This document shows positions 9,120 through 18,012 of a stretch of DNA of 33,525 nucleotides, in pieces. Position numbers and translations under genes: made by a program. Source of the DNA: Planctomyces sp. (GTDB taxonomy: Bacteria; Planctomycetota; Planctomycetia; Planctomycetales; Planctomycetaceae); NCBI GenBank assembly GCA_005791255.1, contig SXXK01000196.1, positions 1 through 33,525 on the forward strand, written 5' to 3'. Each line of letters starts with the position of its first letter. Within the stretch, counting starts at the first letter, position 1. The notes beneath the pieces were generated by a model, which ran no database searches, was not told the DNA's origin, and saw nothing but the letters and a program-made list of their open reading frames with translations.

Positions 9120-9818
9120 ATGTCCGCAGTACCTTCCGTCATCTCAGGTCACGGGATCAACTTCAGCTTCGGTGAAGATGAGCTGCAGAAGCAGATCCTG
9201 TTCGATGTCAGCCTGCAGATCCAGCCCGGTGAAATCGTACTGCTGACAGGACCATCCGGTTCAGGCAAAACCACACTGCTGACACTGATTGCCGGCCTGC
9301 GCAGCATGCAGCAGGGGACTCTGACCGTTCTGGGACATGCTCTGCACCAGGCAACCTATAACGATCTGATCCAGTTACGGCGAAAGATTGGCTTCATTTT
9401 CCAGGCCCATAACCTGCTGCCTTTTCTGACGGCGCTGCAGAACGTACAGATCATGTTTGATCTGCACCCGCTCGTCGATCGTCAGGAAGCCCGGCGACGT
9501 TCCGTTGCCATGCTGGGGGAAGTTGGACTGCAGGACCGAATTGACTATCCCATTGCCAAACTGTCAGGCGGGCAGCGACAGCGAGTGGCCGTGGCCCGAG
9601 CCCTGGTCACCGACCCGCAGCTGGTCCTTGCGGATGAACCCACCTCGGCCCTCGACAGTGTGACCGGACGCGAGGTCGTCAGTCGCCTGCAGACGCTGGC
9701 ACGACAACTGGCCAGACCCATCCTGATGGTGACTCACGATCCCCGCATTCTGGATATTGCCGACAGAGTCCTTGTCATGCAGGACGGCAGGCTGTCTGAA
9801 TCCACCACGGGCCGCTGA
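9120..9818 (+). CDS. ABC exporter ATP-binding subunit, DevA type
   Basis: A complete ABC ATPase of 232 residues: Walker A GPSGSGKT (44-51), Q-loop Q95, signature LSGGQ (148-152), Walker B LVLADEP (168-174) and H-loop H206. The N-terminal FGEDELQKQILFDV and the IFQAHNLLPFLTALQNVQ segment match the DevA branch of MacB/LolD-like exporters, which work with a DevC-type FtsX permease and a DevB-type membrane-fusion protein. Neither partner is adjacent: metF is upstream and a convergent minus-strand gene begins 10 bases downstream. The partners may lie elsewhere or the subunit may be shared. The substrate is not predictable. It starts 23 bases after metF, so co-transcription is possible. Confidence 0.88.
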   Translation: MSAVPSVISGHGINFSFGEDELQKQILFDVSLQIQPGEIVLLTGPSGSGKTTLLTLIAGLRSMQQGTLTVLGHALHQATYNDLIQLRRKIGFIFQAHNLLPFLTALQNVQIMFDLHPLVDRQEARRRSVAMLGEVGLQDRIDYPIAKLSGGQRQRVAVARALVTDPQLVLADEPTSALDSVTGREVVSRLQTLARQLARPILMVTHDPRILDIADRVLVMQDGRLSESTTGR

Positions 9819-9828
9819 TACCAGACAC

Positions 9829-12564
9829 TCAGCGCTCTCGACCCGTGTTGTTTTTGGCAGCCTCCAGCAGCGCCGGCCACTCCGGATGGTCGTGCAGGAT
9901 CTGCAAATCGACATCCTTCGCCAGATGCTCATCATCATCGAAGCCGGTGGCATTTGTCGCTCGGATCAGTTCCACAGCTCGAGCAATCCAGCGGGCTCTG
10001 TCTTCAGCAGACGTATCCGCTCGCTCCGCGGCACGCGCGTACGAACAGGCACCGTTATACAGGGCGTAATCATCGAAGGGCACGCTGGCAATCAGCTGAT
10101 CAGCAGCCTGCAGCCCCTCGACCACCTTCCCCTGCCGGACCAGCACCAGTGAAATCATGCTCTCCACCTCGACGTGCTCCGGGGACAATTCGGCAGCACG
10201 CCGCAGATCCTCCATCGCAGCATCAAAGCTTCCCGCGTGCATCCGCACTGAGCTGCGTCGCAACCACGCCTCGGCCAGAAACGGATCAAGTCTCAAAACC
10301 TCCTCCAGCATCTGGTCAGCCTCCTGCTTCCGATCCGCATCCCGCAGCTGACTCTCCTGCTGCAGCGATCGCACCGCCGGAGAACGCACCAGAGTATTCG
10401 TACGCTGCTCCTTTGCAGTATCCCGCACATACTCGTTGCTGTCCCGACACATCTGATTGATCAGACGACGACACTCCGGATGGACAAAACCGGCAATCTG
10501 AGCAGTCAGGCGCTGTAACTGGTCGCGTCCCCGAGCCGACGCGTCCTTCGTTCCTTCCAGCGAAGCAATCTGCCTCCGCAGCAGATCACGCAGCACAGCA
10601 AGAGCCTCCTCTGAAGCCTCCTGAGACAGCAGGTTGATCGCTGTTTCCGCTGTATCAGGACTGCTGCGCAATTGTTCCGCCGCCAGCGTTTTCCATTCCC
10701 TGTGGTCCACTGCCGCCAGATGCACCAGCAGTTCATTTTGAGCAGTCCAGGTGAGTTTTTTCCACTGAGCGACGATTTCGTCCACCTGAGCTGCGGTGGC
10801 ACACGCCAGCACGGGCTGCAGTGAACGCTGATCCTCCTGTCGCCCGGAATTTCGCAGTTGCCGATAGTCGGCCAACAGTTGCTCCGTCCACGCAGAATCA
10901 CGCAGAATCATGGCTGCATACAGCACCTCAAGCGTGATGTCCCCCCCACGAATCCTGGCATCGGCCGCCCTGTGCACAGCCCGCAGATCGAGGGGCTGCC
11001 CCTGATCCAGCAGAATTCGCAGCAGGGGATCCTGGAACTTTGCAGGCTTGATCCCGGGCAACTGTTCCCGTATCAGCACCTGAGTCGGCTCATGACGCCG
11101 CTCCAGCAGAAACGCCACGGCCCCGCGCACCTGCTCAGGCTGAATTCCCCCCGTCTGACCATTCTGAGACAGCTGCAGAAAGTCCCGCACCCACGCTGCA
11201 ACAAATGCCGTCCAGCGATCGTCGCCCGATCTCACCATCGCAGCAGTGGCCTCGGTCCTCAGGGCAGGCCGCGTCGCCCCGGCCTCCCAGACAACGGTCA
11301 TCGCTCGCTCTGCCGCATCTTCACGGCTGGTCGCCAGCCCCCGGATTGCTGCGCCCGCCAGCTCCTCATTGTCTCCCGTTGACATCTCCTGCAACGCCAG
11401 CACGGCACGACGACCCGGTATCTGATTCAGCCAGGAAGCCACTTCGAGCTGCTGCTGCACCGAACCGGAACGCGCACGCTCGAGAACCGCGGCCGCCTCG
11501 TCCTCCGTCAGACGGTCCACGGCCCCCGCCAGTGCTCCCAACCGCACACCCGCCACTTCGCTCTGCAAATCCCGGATCGCCTCGGCAATCGGAGCATAAC
11601 GATAGACAGGTGCCAGCCCCTCAGCGATCGACTCAGGCAGCTTCAGATCACCTCGAGTCGTGCGACGCCGAGCGAATGGGTTGCCACTCTCACTCACATT
11701 CATCTCAGCCACAGCCAGGTAGCGAAACGATCGGTCCAGCACGGGAAACGGCGGCTGAATATTCACTGCCGGTGGCATCATTGGCGGCAGCATACCCGGC
11801 CGCACGTTCGACCGAATATTCTGCTGCAATCCACTCAGCCAGACCCCCACTTCGTCCGTCACCGCACGCCGCTCTGCACCGGCTGACGTCAGCACCACTC
11901 GCTCCACATCCTCCCTGAGCAGATCTCGGAACGGCCCGGCAAGAGCCCAGGCTGACAACACATCCAGATCCCGCTGCGTGCGAATCAACGCCAACGCTCC
12001 GCCAGGACCCAGCCGATCCACAGAAAACCGCGAAGACTCACTGACCCACTTCAGCAGAGGCACCACCGCCAGAGCCTCGCCGGACAACCCCGGAACCACG
12101 CGACCCTCAGCATCCAGTACCGGATTATCATCGTCCGGACGCCCCTCCACACCCAGCACCAGCTGCAGACTGCCTGGATCCGCAGGCCAGGGCAACAATT
12201 GAAATTTCACCGTCCCGTCCACTGACTGCCCACCCGCCAGCGCGTCCAGCCTGGGAGCCGCCTCAGTCCCGTCCGCACGACGCCGCACAAGCACATCGCC
12301 ACTCCGCATGAAAACGTCTGAGCCCTGCAGACTCAGTTCCGTCTCACCGTCGTTCTCCACGCGAATCAGCAGTTCAATATCGACAGACCAGGTCCCGTTC
12401 AGACGCCCAGGCTGCTGTCCCGGAACCAGCGAAGTCGTGGCCTTCGCCTGCAAAACCTGCATCCGCAGATCCGCCGCCACACTGCGAATCAGCCAGGGAC
12501 ACGTACCGCAAACAATCACCACGAACGCCAGGGCCATTCGCAATTTTCTGCATTTTCCTGACAT
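9829..12564 (-). CDS. Secreted HEAT/TPR repeat protein, unknown function
   Basis: This 911-residue protein begins with a signal peptide (hydrophobic residues 10-26, likely cleavage after VAA at 31). A beta-rich N-terminal region follows, then alpha-helical repeats of HEAT type (about 320-700, e.g. LEVASWLNQIPGRRAVLAL), and tetratricopeptide-like repeats near the C-terminus (about 735-850, with LRLDPFLAEAWLRRSSVRM and DLRRAAELSPEH). No enzyme motif is visible, so a periplasmic scaffold or protein-binding role is inferred. The start is supported by GAGGGG (12572-12577) seven bases before ATG. The gene lies 104 bases downstream of a polytopic membrane protein on the same strand, which suggests an operon and possibly a shared envelope function. 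It converges on the DevA-type ATPase gene. Confidence 0.85.
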   Translation of the reverse strand: MSGKCRKLRMALAFVVIVCGTCPWLIRSVAADLRMQVLQAKATTSLVPGQQPGRLNGTWSVDIELLIRVENDGETELSLQGSDVFMRSGDVLVRRRADGTEAAPRLDALAGGQSVDGTVKFQLLPWPADPGSLQLVLGVEGRPDDDNPVLDAEGRVVPGLSGEALAVVPLLKWVSESSRFSVDRLGPGGALALIRTQRDLDVLSAWALAGPFRDLLREDVERVVLTSAGAERRAVTDEVGVWLSGLQQNIRSNVRPGMLPPMMPPAVNIQPPFPVLDRSFRYLAVAEMNVSESGNPFARRRTTRGDLKLPESIAEGLAPVYRYAPIAEAIRDLQSEVAGVRLGALAGAVDRLTEDEAAAVLERARSGSVQQQLEVASWLNQIPGRRAVLALQEMSTGDNEELAGAAIRGLATSREDAAERAMTVVWEAGATRPALRTEATAAMVRSGDDRWTAFVAAWVRDFLQLSQNGQTGGIQPEQVRGAVAFLLERRHEPTQVLIREQLPGIKPAKFQDPLLRILLDQGQPLDLRAVHRAADARIRGGDITLEVLYAAMILRDSAWTEQLLADYRQLRNSGRQEDQRSLQPVLACATAAQVDEIVAQWKKLTWTAQNELLVHLAAVDHREWKTLAAEQLRSSPDTAETAINLLSQEASEEALAVLRDLLRRQIASLEGTKDASARGRDQLQRLTAQIAGFVHPECRRLINQMCRDSNEYVRDTAKEQRTNTLVRSPAVRSLQQESQLRDADRKQEADQMLEEVLRLDPFLAEAWLRRSSVRMHAGSFDAAMEDLRRAAELSPEHVEVESMISLVLVRQGKVVEGLQAADQLIASVPFDDYALYNGACSYARAAERADTSAEDRARWIARAVELIRATNATGFDDDEHLAKDVDLQILHDHPEWPALLEAAKNNTGRER

Positions 12565-12668
12565 CTGTCCGCCCCTCGAATTCCTGCGGGCCAGCCAACA
12601 GTTACCCCTGCTCTGCCGCGGTTATTCTCGCCGACAGCCCCGCTTTCGGGAAGTCAGATTCCCGCACT

Positions 12669-14195
12669 TCAGTTCTCGACCACCATCGAAGAACGCAAAG
12701 AACCGGAACTCAGCGATGACAGGGATGCCATCGTCGCTTCGAGACGGTCAGGAGGTATCAAACGGTCCAGTCGCGGCCTGAAGATCACCAGCAGCAGCAG
12801 CGGCAGATACCACAGCACGTAGTGACCAATGTCCTGCGGATACCAAAGCTGGGCCGCCACAATCAGCGACGTCGAATTTCCCAGCAGATTCTCGAGATTC
12901 CGCGGACGCGGCAAAACAGTCATCGCGGTCAGCATCACAAAAAACACCGCCGCCATCAGGATGCGGATGATTGTCTGGCTCAGCTGCGCATCCTGCACCG
13001 CCGCAGGCTCCATCAGCAGCCGATACACCGTCCAGTTGGTTGACCGAATCAGCTTCTCTGCAAACGATGAAGCATCCTGCGAAATCAGCATCAGAGTCCC
13101 GGCGAGCACGACAGCCACCGCTGTCACGGAAATAATGAATCGTACGGCACCCCGACGACCATAAAACACGGCCCACAGCGGGATCAGAAATATCGCGAAA
13201 AACAAAGTGCCACTCGCCAGACCCAGCAGTATCCCGGCCACCGTCGGACGCCGATAGCAGGCAAATGCCCACGTGAGACAAGCTGCCGGAAGCACGTGGC
13301 TCAATTGGTGCACGTACACGCCCGTGCACGGCAGCAGCAAATACAGACACACCATCGAAACACCCAGCTGCAGACTGGCAAAATGCAGCCGACTGATCAC
13401 CAGAAGTCCCAGCACAACCAGTGAATGGGCCGTGATCACCAGACCCCGAGCAACCCAGTCGGGCTCCGTGTCCGCCAGATCACCCACGATGCTTCCGCCC
13501 GCCGCCATCAGCGTTTCGACCGGAGCCGGGGGCACGGAACTTTCATCAGCCAGCAGCTCCACGTGCTGCCGCTGCAGCAGGGCCTGACCATACTGCATCG
13601 TCGCCTGAGCATGCTGCGGCGGCGAAAGCAGCGCCACATGCGCCATCAAAATTCCGAACGCCGGTATGCACAGACACATTAAACCCGACAGGTTCAAATT
13701 CTGATCAAGCCGCGGACGCCGGGTCAGGCTTTCATCAAACATCAGCCGCACCAACAGACACGCTGAAGACGTCAGCAGCACCAGAGATCCCCAGCGGTAC
13801 ATCGGATGCCGCTGATCCACCGAGGAATTCAGAATCTGATTGGCCAGACCACCACGGGCCCCCGCCACACCAGCAGACTCACCCGGAGCATCCACTTCAT
13901 CCGCACGGTATGCAACAGGAATTGTTCCCCGCTCAACCCCGCCCAGCACATCCGCCATCAGTGCGTTCACACGAGTCAGCAGGGGACCACCCTCGGCTTC
14001 CACAGTCCACGCCCGATCCCGATACAGCACCGTCGCAGTCAGACTGGTCGACACTGCCAGCAGCAGCAGCAGGTCCAGATTTCGAATCGAAAAAAACCGC
14101 GAAAAACGAAAGTATACCGCAATCACCAACAGCCCGACGTAGGCCCACCACGTCGGGTTCGCGAGATCCATCGATAAAAACGGACGATCAAACAT
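12669..14195 (-). CDS. Polytopic membrane protein of unknown function
   Basis: A 508-residue protein with about 11-12 hydrophobic helices. Two lie at the N-terminus (about 13-31 and 37-57), followed by a soluble loop of about 70 residues that includes an EAEGGPLLTRVNAL segment. The rest are packed through the C-terminal two thirds, ending with a YVLWYLPLLLLVIF helix and a Ser-rich tail. The layout resembles polyprenol-dependent glycosyltransferases or O-antigen-type membrane proteins, but I see no diagnostic motif and leave the function open. The start has GAAGTGGG shortly before it. It is first in a likely two-gene unit with the HEAT/TPR protein. Confidence 0.82.
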   Translation of the reverse strand: MFDRPFLSMDLANPTWWAYVGLLVIAVYFRFSRFFSIRNLDLLLLLAVSTSLTATVLYRDRAWTVEAEGGPLLTRVNALMADVLGGVERGTIPVAYRADEVDAPGESAGVAGARGGLANQILNSSVDQRHPMYRWGSLVLLTSSACLLVRLMFDESLTRRPRLDQNLNLSGLMCLCIPAFGILMAHVALLSPPQHAQATMQYGQALLQRQHVELLADESSVPPAPVETLMAAGGSIVGDLADTEPDWVARGLVITAHSLVVLGLLVISRLHFASLQLGVSMVCLYLLLPCTGVYVHQLSHVLPAACLTWAFACYRRPTVAGILLGLASGTLFFAIFLIPLWAVFYGRRGAVRFIISVTAVAVVLAGTLMLISQDASSFAEKLIRSTNWTVYRLLMEPAAVQDAQLSQTIIRILMAAVFFVMLTAMTVLPRPRNLENLLGNSTSLIVAAQLWYPQDIGHYVLWYLPLLLLVIFRPRLDRLIPPDRLEATMASLSSLSSGSLRSSMVVEN

Positions 14196-14552
14196 CTGCC
14201 CACTTCACGTAAACAATTCTGCCATTCCGCCAGTCATCCGCTGGACAGCTAAAAGCATGCCCGATTGCTGCAAATGACGCGGAAAATCGCCAGAATTGGC
14301 ATAGAATTGAACAAATGAGCAGATAAATAGCAACTCTTCCGCAGCAAAACTCAGCCACTTCAGCTCACTTCTCTCAACGATCCGCCCGCAAACTTCCGCA
14401 AAACTCCCGCCATTTGCCCTCAGATTGCGCATCTTCTGCCAGTGGCCGGTCAGGAAATGCCTGCAGCGCCAGACTTGCATCCACACCCCCGATCCTCGAC
14501 GCTCTGCTCAGAGTGCTGCGAGTCGCTGCAAGACCCGGATGAAGGACTGCCC
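14196..14552. other. 357-base divergent intergenic region
   Basis: This spacer separates the divergent starts of the membrane protein (-) and the pentapeptide-repeat protein (+), so it should contain promoters for both. The AT-richest part is about 14280-14340. I found no confident -35/-10 pair on either strand. A short hairpin GCCA-GAAT-TGGC lies near 14289-14301, and TTCCGCA(GC)AAAACTC-like words recur near 14337 and 14394. No protein with coding character is evident, apart from an in-frame but unsupported upstream extension of the pentapeptide protein from 14442. Confidence 0.5.
14541..14546 (+). promoter_or_regulatory. Ribosome binding site fixing the pentapeptide-protein start
   Basis: GAAGGA lies six bases before ATG 14553. 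The following residues form a clean signal peptide. This favours 14553 over the in-frame ATG at 14442, whose 37-residue extension would bury the signal sequence. Confidence 0.75.
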
Positions 14553-15500
14553 ATGGCCCGCCTGATGCTGTTGATCCTGCTAAGTTTCTGGTTCAGCGTG
14601 GCAGTCAGCCAGCCGATTTCAGCCGCTCAGCCCCCCTCAAAGGAACAGGTAACCGACTACCTGAATCAGTGTCGCGACCGCAATCTGGTTCCGGACCTGA
14701 TCACACAATTCGGAACAGATTTCCGCAATACCAATTACCGGGGGGTGGACTTCCGGGGCACACCCGGACTCGGCAGAGGATCAAATCTGAGCCATGCAGA
14801 CTTTTCCGGGAGCGATCTGGCCGGGGCTGTGTTTGCCGCGGTACGGCTGGAGGCCGCCAACTTCATCGGGGCAGATCTGTCCGACACGGACCTGAGAGAA
14901 GCCTGGTTTGTCGGTGCCAGTCTCAGTAACTGCAGCTTCGATCAGGCCAGACTGCAGTTCGCCAATTTCGACGATGTCCGCGGACTCACGCCGGACCAGT
15001 TCAGTCACCTGCAGTCCCGGTCACAGCGATGGCAGCGCGTCATTGCCGAACAGTTCACCAAACTGCTGCCTCGCATGCTGCCATGGCTGCATACCATGGC
15101 GGTTTGTCCGCTGCTGGTCATGGCATGGACTCGCCTGAATTCTCCAGTCGCTCCGCGCACCGAGAAATCCGCCGCCGTTCTGAATATTCTCAATGGGCTG
15201 CCGCAGTCCCTGATGCTGTGGCTGCTGTTCAACGACACGGCGACGACGGTGCAGCTGAACGCCGGCAGCGAGTCTGCCATGGACGTTTGGAGCACCTGGG
15301 TGGCATGGTGGCCCATGCTGCTGTATGTCACGATCCTGACCTGCTGTCTGAGCCTGCTGAACATCTGCGTATTCCTTGCATTCCGCTGGAGCTGGAGCAG
15401 GTTGCAGGCTGATCGCGGGGCACTGCTGCACCAGTCCATGACAGTTTGCAGCAGCATGGCCACATTCTGTGAACTTGTGGCACTCGCACCAACGGCATAG
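14553..15500 (+). CDS. Membrane-anchored pentapeptide-repeat protein
   Basis: 315 residues. A signal peptide (1-25, ending ISAAQ) precedes a short helical region and pentapeptide repeats (about 55-140) with the A(D/N)(L/F)xx pattern: FRNTNYRGVDFRG, LSHADFSGSDLAG, AANFIGADLSDTDLREA. Three hydrophobic segments follow (about 177-193, 208-228 and 250-277). The right-handed quadrilateral helix of such repeats usually mediates protein contacts. With an N-terminal signal peptide it should lie outside the cytoplasm and be held by the C-terminal helices. The function is unknown. The start is set by GAAGGA and the signal peptide. It stands alone between a divergent and a convergent gene pair. Confidence 0.85.
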   Translation: MARLMLLILLSFWFSVAVSQPISAAQPPSKEQVTDYLNQCRDRNLVPDLITQFGTDFRNTNYRGVDFRGTPGLGRGSNLSHADFSGSDLAGAVFAAVRLEAANFIGADLSDTDLREAWFVGASLSNCSFDQARLQFANFDDVRGLTPDQFSHLQSRSQRWQRVIAEQFTKLLPRMLPWLHTMAVCPLLVMAWTRLNSPVAPRTEKSAAVLNILNGLPQSLMLWLLFNDTATTVQLNAGSESAMDVWSTWVAWWPMLLYVTILTCCLSLLNICVFLAFRWSWSRLQADRGALLHQSMTVCSSMATFCELVALAPTA

Positions 15501-15506
15501 CAACAG

Positions 15507-15565
15507 GCGAACCGCGGCGATTTCGCGAGGATCTCACAAGCGCGGGCCACAGGCTGCCGCGGCCC
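15507..15565. terminator. Possible bidirectional hairpin terminator without T-tract
   Basis: The 69-base convergent spacer between the pentapeptide protein and the SNF2 gene holds two short inverted repeats: GCGAA/TTCGC (15507-15511, 15522-15526) and GGGCC/GGCCC (15544-15548, 15561-15565). They could pause or end transcription from both sides. No T-run follows on either strand and the stems are only 5 bp, so this is weak. Confidence 0.25.
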
Positions 15566-15569
15566 AGCC

Positions 15570-17426
15570 TCACGCTGCCTCGCCGCTTGCCGGCACCGGC
15601 TTCGGCCCAATCGAACGGGCCGCCCCATCCTTGTGACGCGCCTTCAGATCAAACAACCCAAAGATTTCCGAAGCCGTCAGACTCAGCGCGCGATTGTTGT
15701 TGTCGCCCTCGCCCAGCACCATCTCGAACAGCTCCCGCTTCTCTCGCAGCACGCGGTCAATCCGCTCTTCGATCGTGTTCTTCGAGATAAACCGTGTGAC
15801 AATCACGGGATTCTTGACCCCGATCCGATGCGCTCTGTTCACCGCCTGATCCTCAATCGCCGGATTCCACCAGCGGTCGAACAGAAACACGTAACCGGCA
15901 AACTGCAGATTCAATCCCACAGCACCCGTACCATAACTCATCAGCAGAATGTGAGCCTTCGGATCCTGCTTGAACTTCGCCAGAATCGGTTCCCGCTGCT
16001 TCGTTGGAACTCCACCGTGATAAATCAGAGGATTGAATTCCTTCAGCCGCGGCTCCAGCCAGTCAATCGTCTTCGTCCACTGGCTGAACAGGATTGCTTT
16101 GCCTCCACTGGCAGCGATCTCCTCCATGTCCGCCTGCAGACGTTCCAGCTTGGCACTTTCACCCGTCAGCGGATCATAGTTGGCAATCTGCTTGAGCCTC
16201 AGAACGAGTTCAAACACATGCTGAACAGTGATCGAATCACCCAGATCGTTCAGCTGAATCACGCCCTCCTTTTCGGCAATGCGATAGGCGGATTCCTGCG
16301 CGTCCGTCAGCTCCAGTTCGGCATCCCGGTCAATCCGCGGTGGCATGTCCTTCATCACCAGGTCCTTGGTGCGCCGCAGTATGTATTTCTTTGCCAGCCG
16401 TGACAGTTGCCTGAGATCGGGCGAGCCCCCCTTCGGAATCACCTCCATGAATTCAAACAGAGCCCCCAGTTCCTCCGGTCGATTTTCGATCGGAGTCCCC
16501 GTCAGCGCCCAGCTGCGACGCCGCTTGATGGCCCGCGCCGTCAGCGCCGTATTCGATTCGCGATTCTTGATTCGCTGCGCTTCATCCAGTACCAGCAGAT
16601 CAAACTTTGGCTGCTCATCCTCCGACATCTCGGCCAGATCCCGCGTCATCAGCTCATAGTTGGCAATCAGAATCGGAACGCCGGGCATCGTCCAGAGCAT
16701 GCGTCGTCGAGCCCCGTTGCCTTCCATCACCACAACCGGCAGTTCCTCTGCCCACGTCTTAAACTCGCGCTGCCAGTTCGGTATCAGCGGCTTCGGGCAG
16801 ATCAGCAGAATTCTGCGGGCCTGACCACTTCGCAGCAGCAGCCGAATCGCGGTGATGGTCTGCATCGTCTTGCCCAGCCCCATCTCGTCCGCCAGCAGGG
16901 CTGCCTGACTGGAGAACAGCCACGCGATGCCTTCATACTGATACGAAAAAGGCTCAAATGGCATGATCAGTTCCTGACCGGCCAGCCACGACTCCAGCGG
17001 AGGCTGCAGCAGATAGAACAGGCGATCCTGCAGTGACAAGGCGTCGGGCGGTGGTTTCAGACGCGTCACTTTCTTCTTTGGCGGCTCACCCTCGGCTGCT
17101 TCCTCAGCAGGCTTTACCGCCGCAGCCCTCCGCGACTCCGCCGGCAATTCCGGTTTCGGAGGCGTCGGGGGCAGAAATTCCACTCCCTCCGGCAGTGTCA
17201 GCCCGATGCATTTCAGTGGTATCCGCCGCGGAGTCCACGACGGGACGAAATCCAGCGTCATGTCCAGCGTGGAACAGATGGTATCAGGAGCCGGCACTCG
17301 AGACAGCGCCGGGTTAAACCCCGTCTGCAGCAGTTCCGGTCGCTGGGGCAGCATCACGCCGCCGTCTGCTTCCGCCGCACTGCCCGACGCCCCGACCGAC
17401 TCGCCATTTGTCCCCGCCGCATCCAT
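15570..17426 (-). CDS. SNF2/RapA-type DNA-dependent ATPase
   Basis: A 618-residue superfamily 2 ATPase of the SNF2 class. Motifs: I DEMGLGKT (180-187), II DEAQ (281-284), III TGTPIEN (309-315), RRTK (351-354), IV LFSQW (446-450), [12 protein letters not shown] (498-508) and VI RAHRIG (531-536). The core is complete and probably translocates on double-stranded DNA to remodel protein-DNA complexes. An N-terminal region of about 150 residues carries no recognised domain: an Ala/Gly-rich start, then a [21 protein letters not shown] segment and a Lys/Pro-rich linker with PPKKKV. AGAGG lies nine bases before ATG 17426. The gene follows a 181-residue protein by 40 bases on the same strand, so the two are probably co-translated. 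No nuclease or methylase domain is attached. Confidence 0.93.
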   Translation of the reverse strand: MDAAGTNGESVGASGSAAEADGGVMLPQRPELLQTGFNPALSRVPAPDTICSTLDMTLDFVPSWTPRRIPLKCIGLTLPEGVEFLPPTPPKPELPAESRRAAAVKPAEEAAEGEPPKKKVTRLKPPPDALSLQDRLFYLLQPPLESWLAGQELIMPFEPFSYQYEGIAWLFSSQAALLADEMGLGKTMQTITAIRLLLRSGQARRILLICPKPLIPNWQREFKTWAEELPVVVMEGNGARRRMLWTMPGVPILIANYELMTRDLAEMSEDEQPKFDLLVLDEAQRIKNRESNTALTARAIKRRRSWALTGTPIENRPEELGALFEFMEVIPKGGSPDLRQLSRLAKKYILRRTKDLVMKDMPPRIDRDAELELTDAQESAYRIAEKEGVIQLNDLGDSITVQHVFELVLRLKQIANYDPLTGESAKLERLQADMEEIAASGGKAILFSQWTKTIDWLEPRLKEFNPLIYHGGVPTKQREPILAKFKQDPKAHILLMSYGTGAVGLNLQFAGYVFLFDRWWNPAIEDQAVNRAHRIGVKNPVIVTRFISKNTIEERIDRVLREKRELFEMVLGEGDNNNRALSLTASEIFGLFDLKARHKDGAARSIGPKPVPASGEAA

Positions 17427-17466
17427 TCGTTCGGGCCTCTGTCAGGTATCTGCTGATCCGGCCTGC

Positions 17467-18012
17467 TCAGCGAGCAAACACGGTTCGAACCGTTTCCGCC
17501 AATGCTTCCCGAACCCGCTCCAGTGGCTCCTGCAGATCGGCGGAATCCGGGATCAGATGCTTCTGCTTCTGCAGCGAGTCGATGTCACCGTTGTGGGCCT
17601 CATGAAATCTCAGCATACTGCCGCCCAGCTGCAGTTTTCGGCACTCACCCGCGTCGCCTCCCGAGACACTGCGACGCCCGCCGGTCGCGGATTCCGCCAC
17701 AGCGATCGGAACCTCGGTGTGATTCCGCAATTCCAGCAGACACGGATCGCTGGTCACCACCAGGCTCGGCTTGATGGCCACGCGATCCAGCAAAGTACTG
17801 CCGATCAGTTCACCCAGCAGCCACGGTCGCAGCGTTTCACCGAACAGGATTTCCTGAGTGCGATTCGGGCGGACCGGGGTTGTACACTGAAACTCCAGCG
17901 GACGGCCGTTCTGATTCGTGATCAGCAGCCCGCCAATATGCCCTCGCCCCTCAACCTCGATCGTCTCCATGAAACCCAGTCGAAGCTGATCAGTTTTTGC
18001 GGATCCTGACAT
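17467..18012 (-). CDS. 181-residue protein of unknown function paired with SNF2 ATPase
   Basis: A soluble protein with no signal peptide or membrane helix. It has a beta-rich N-terminal half, including GHIGGLLITNQNGRPLEF, TTPVRPNRTQEILFGETLRP and a central DRVAIKPSLVVTSDPCLLEL, and a helical C-terminus. I recall similar sequences only from planctomycetes and cannot assign a fold. ATG 18012 is preferred over the longer in-frame start at 18150 because GAGGA lies 11 bases upstream and the extra N-terminal residues look like translated leader, which also contains the hairpin at 18105-18145. It ends 40 bases before the SNF2 ATPase, which suggests that the two act together. Confidence 0.8.
   Translation of the reverse strand: MSGSAKTDQLRLGFMETIEVEGRGHIGGLLITNQNGRPLEFQCTTPVRPNRTQEILFGETLRPWLLGELIGSTLLDRVAIKPSLVVTSDPCLLELRNHTEVPIAVAESATGGRRSVSGGDAGECRKLQLGGSMLRFHEAHNGDIDSLQKQKHLIPDSADLQEPLERVREALAETVRTVFAR

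Noticed and set aside
10891-10910. Exact 10-base tandem repeat (CGCAGAATCA twice) inside the HEAT/TPR gene
   Set aside because: It lies in an intact reading frame encoding ILRDSAW; a recent 10-base duplication would have shifted the frame, so it is coincidental or ancient.
14058-14072. Run of CAG triplets as a possible unstable microsatellite
   Set aside because: It is a short stretch encoding Leu codons in a membrane helix; CTG/CAG codons are very common across this window.
15633-16403. Plus-strand frame of about 256 codons opposite the SNF2 gene
   Set aside because: It mirrors the helicase motifs on the other strand and has no recognisable protein features.
15570-18012. Calling the SNF2 pair a known defence system such as DISARM or a restriction-linked helicase system
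   Set aside because: No methylase, nuclease, PLD or other defence-associated domain is adjacent, and the neighbouring genes are unrelated, so the label would be unsupported.
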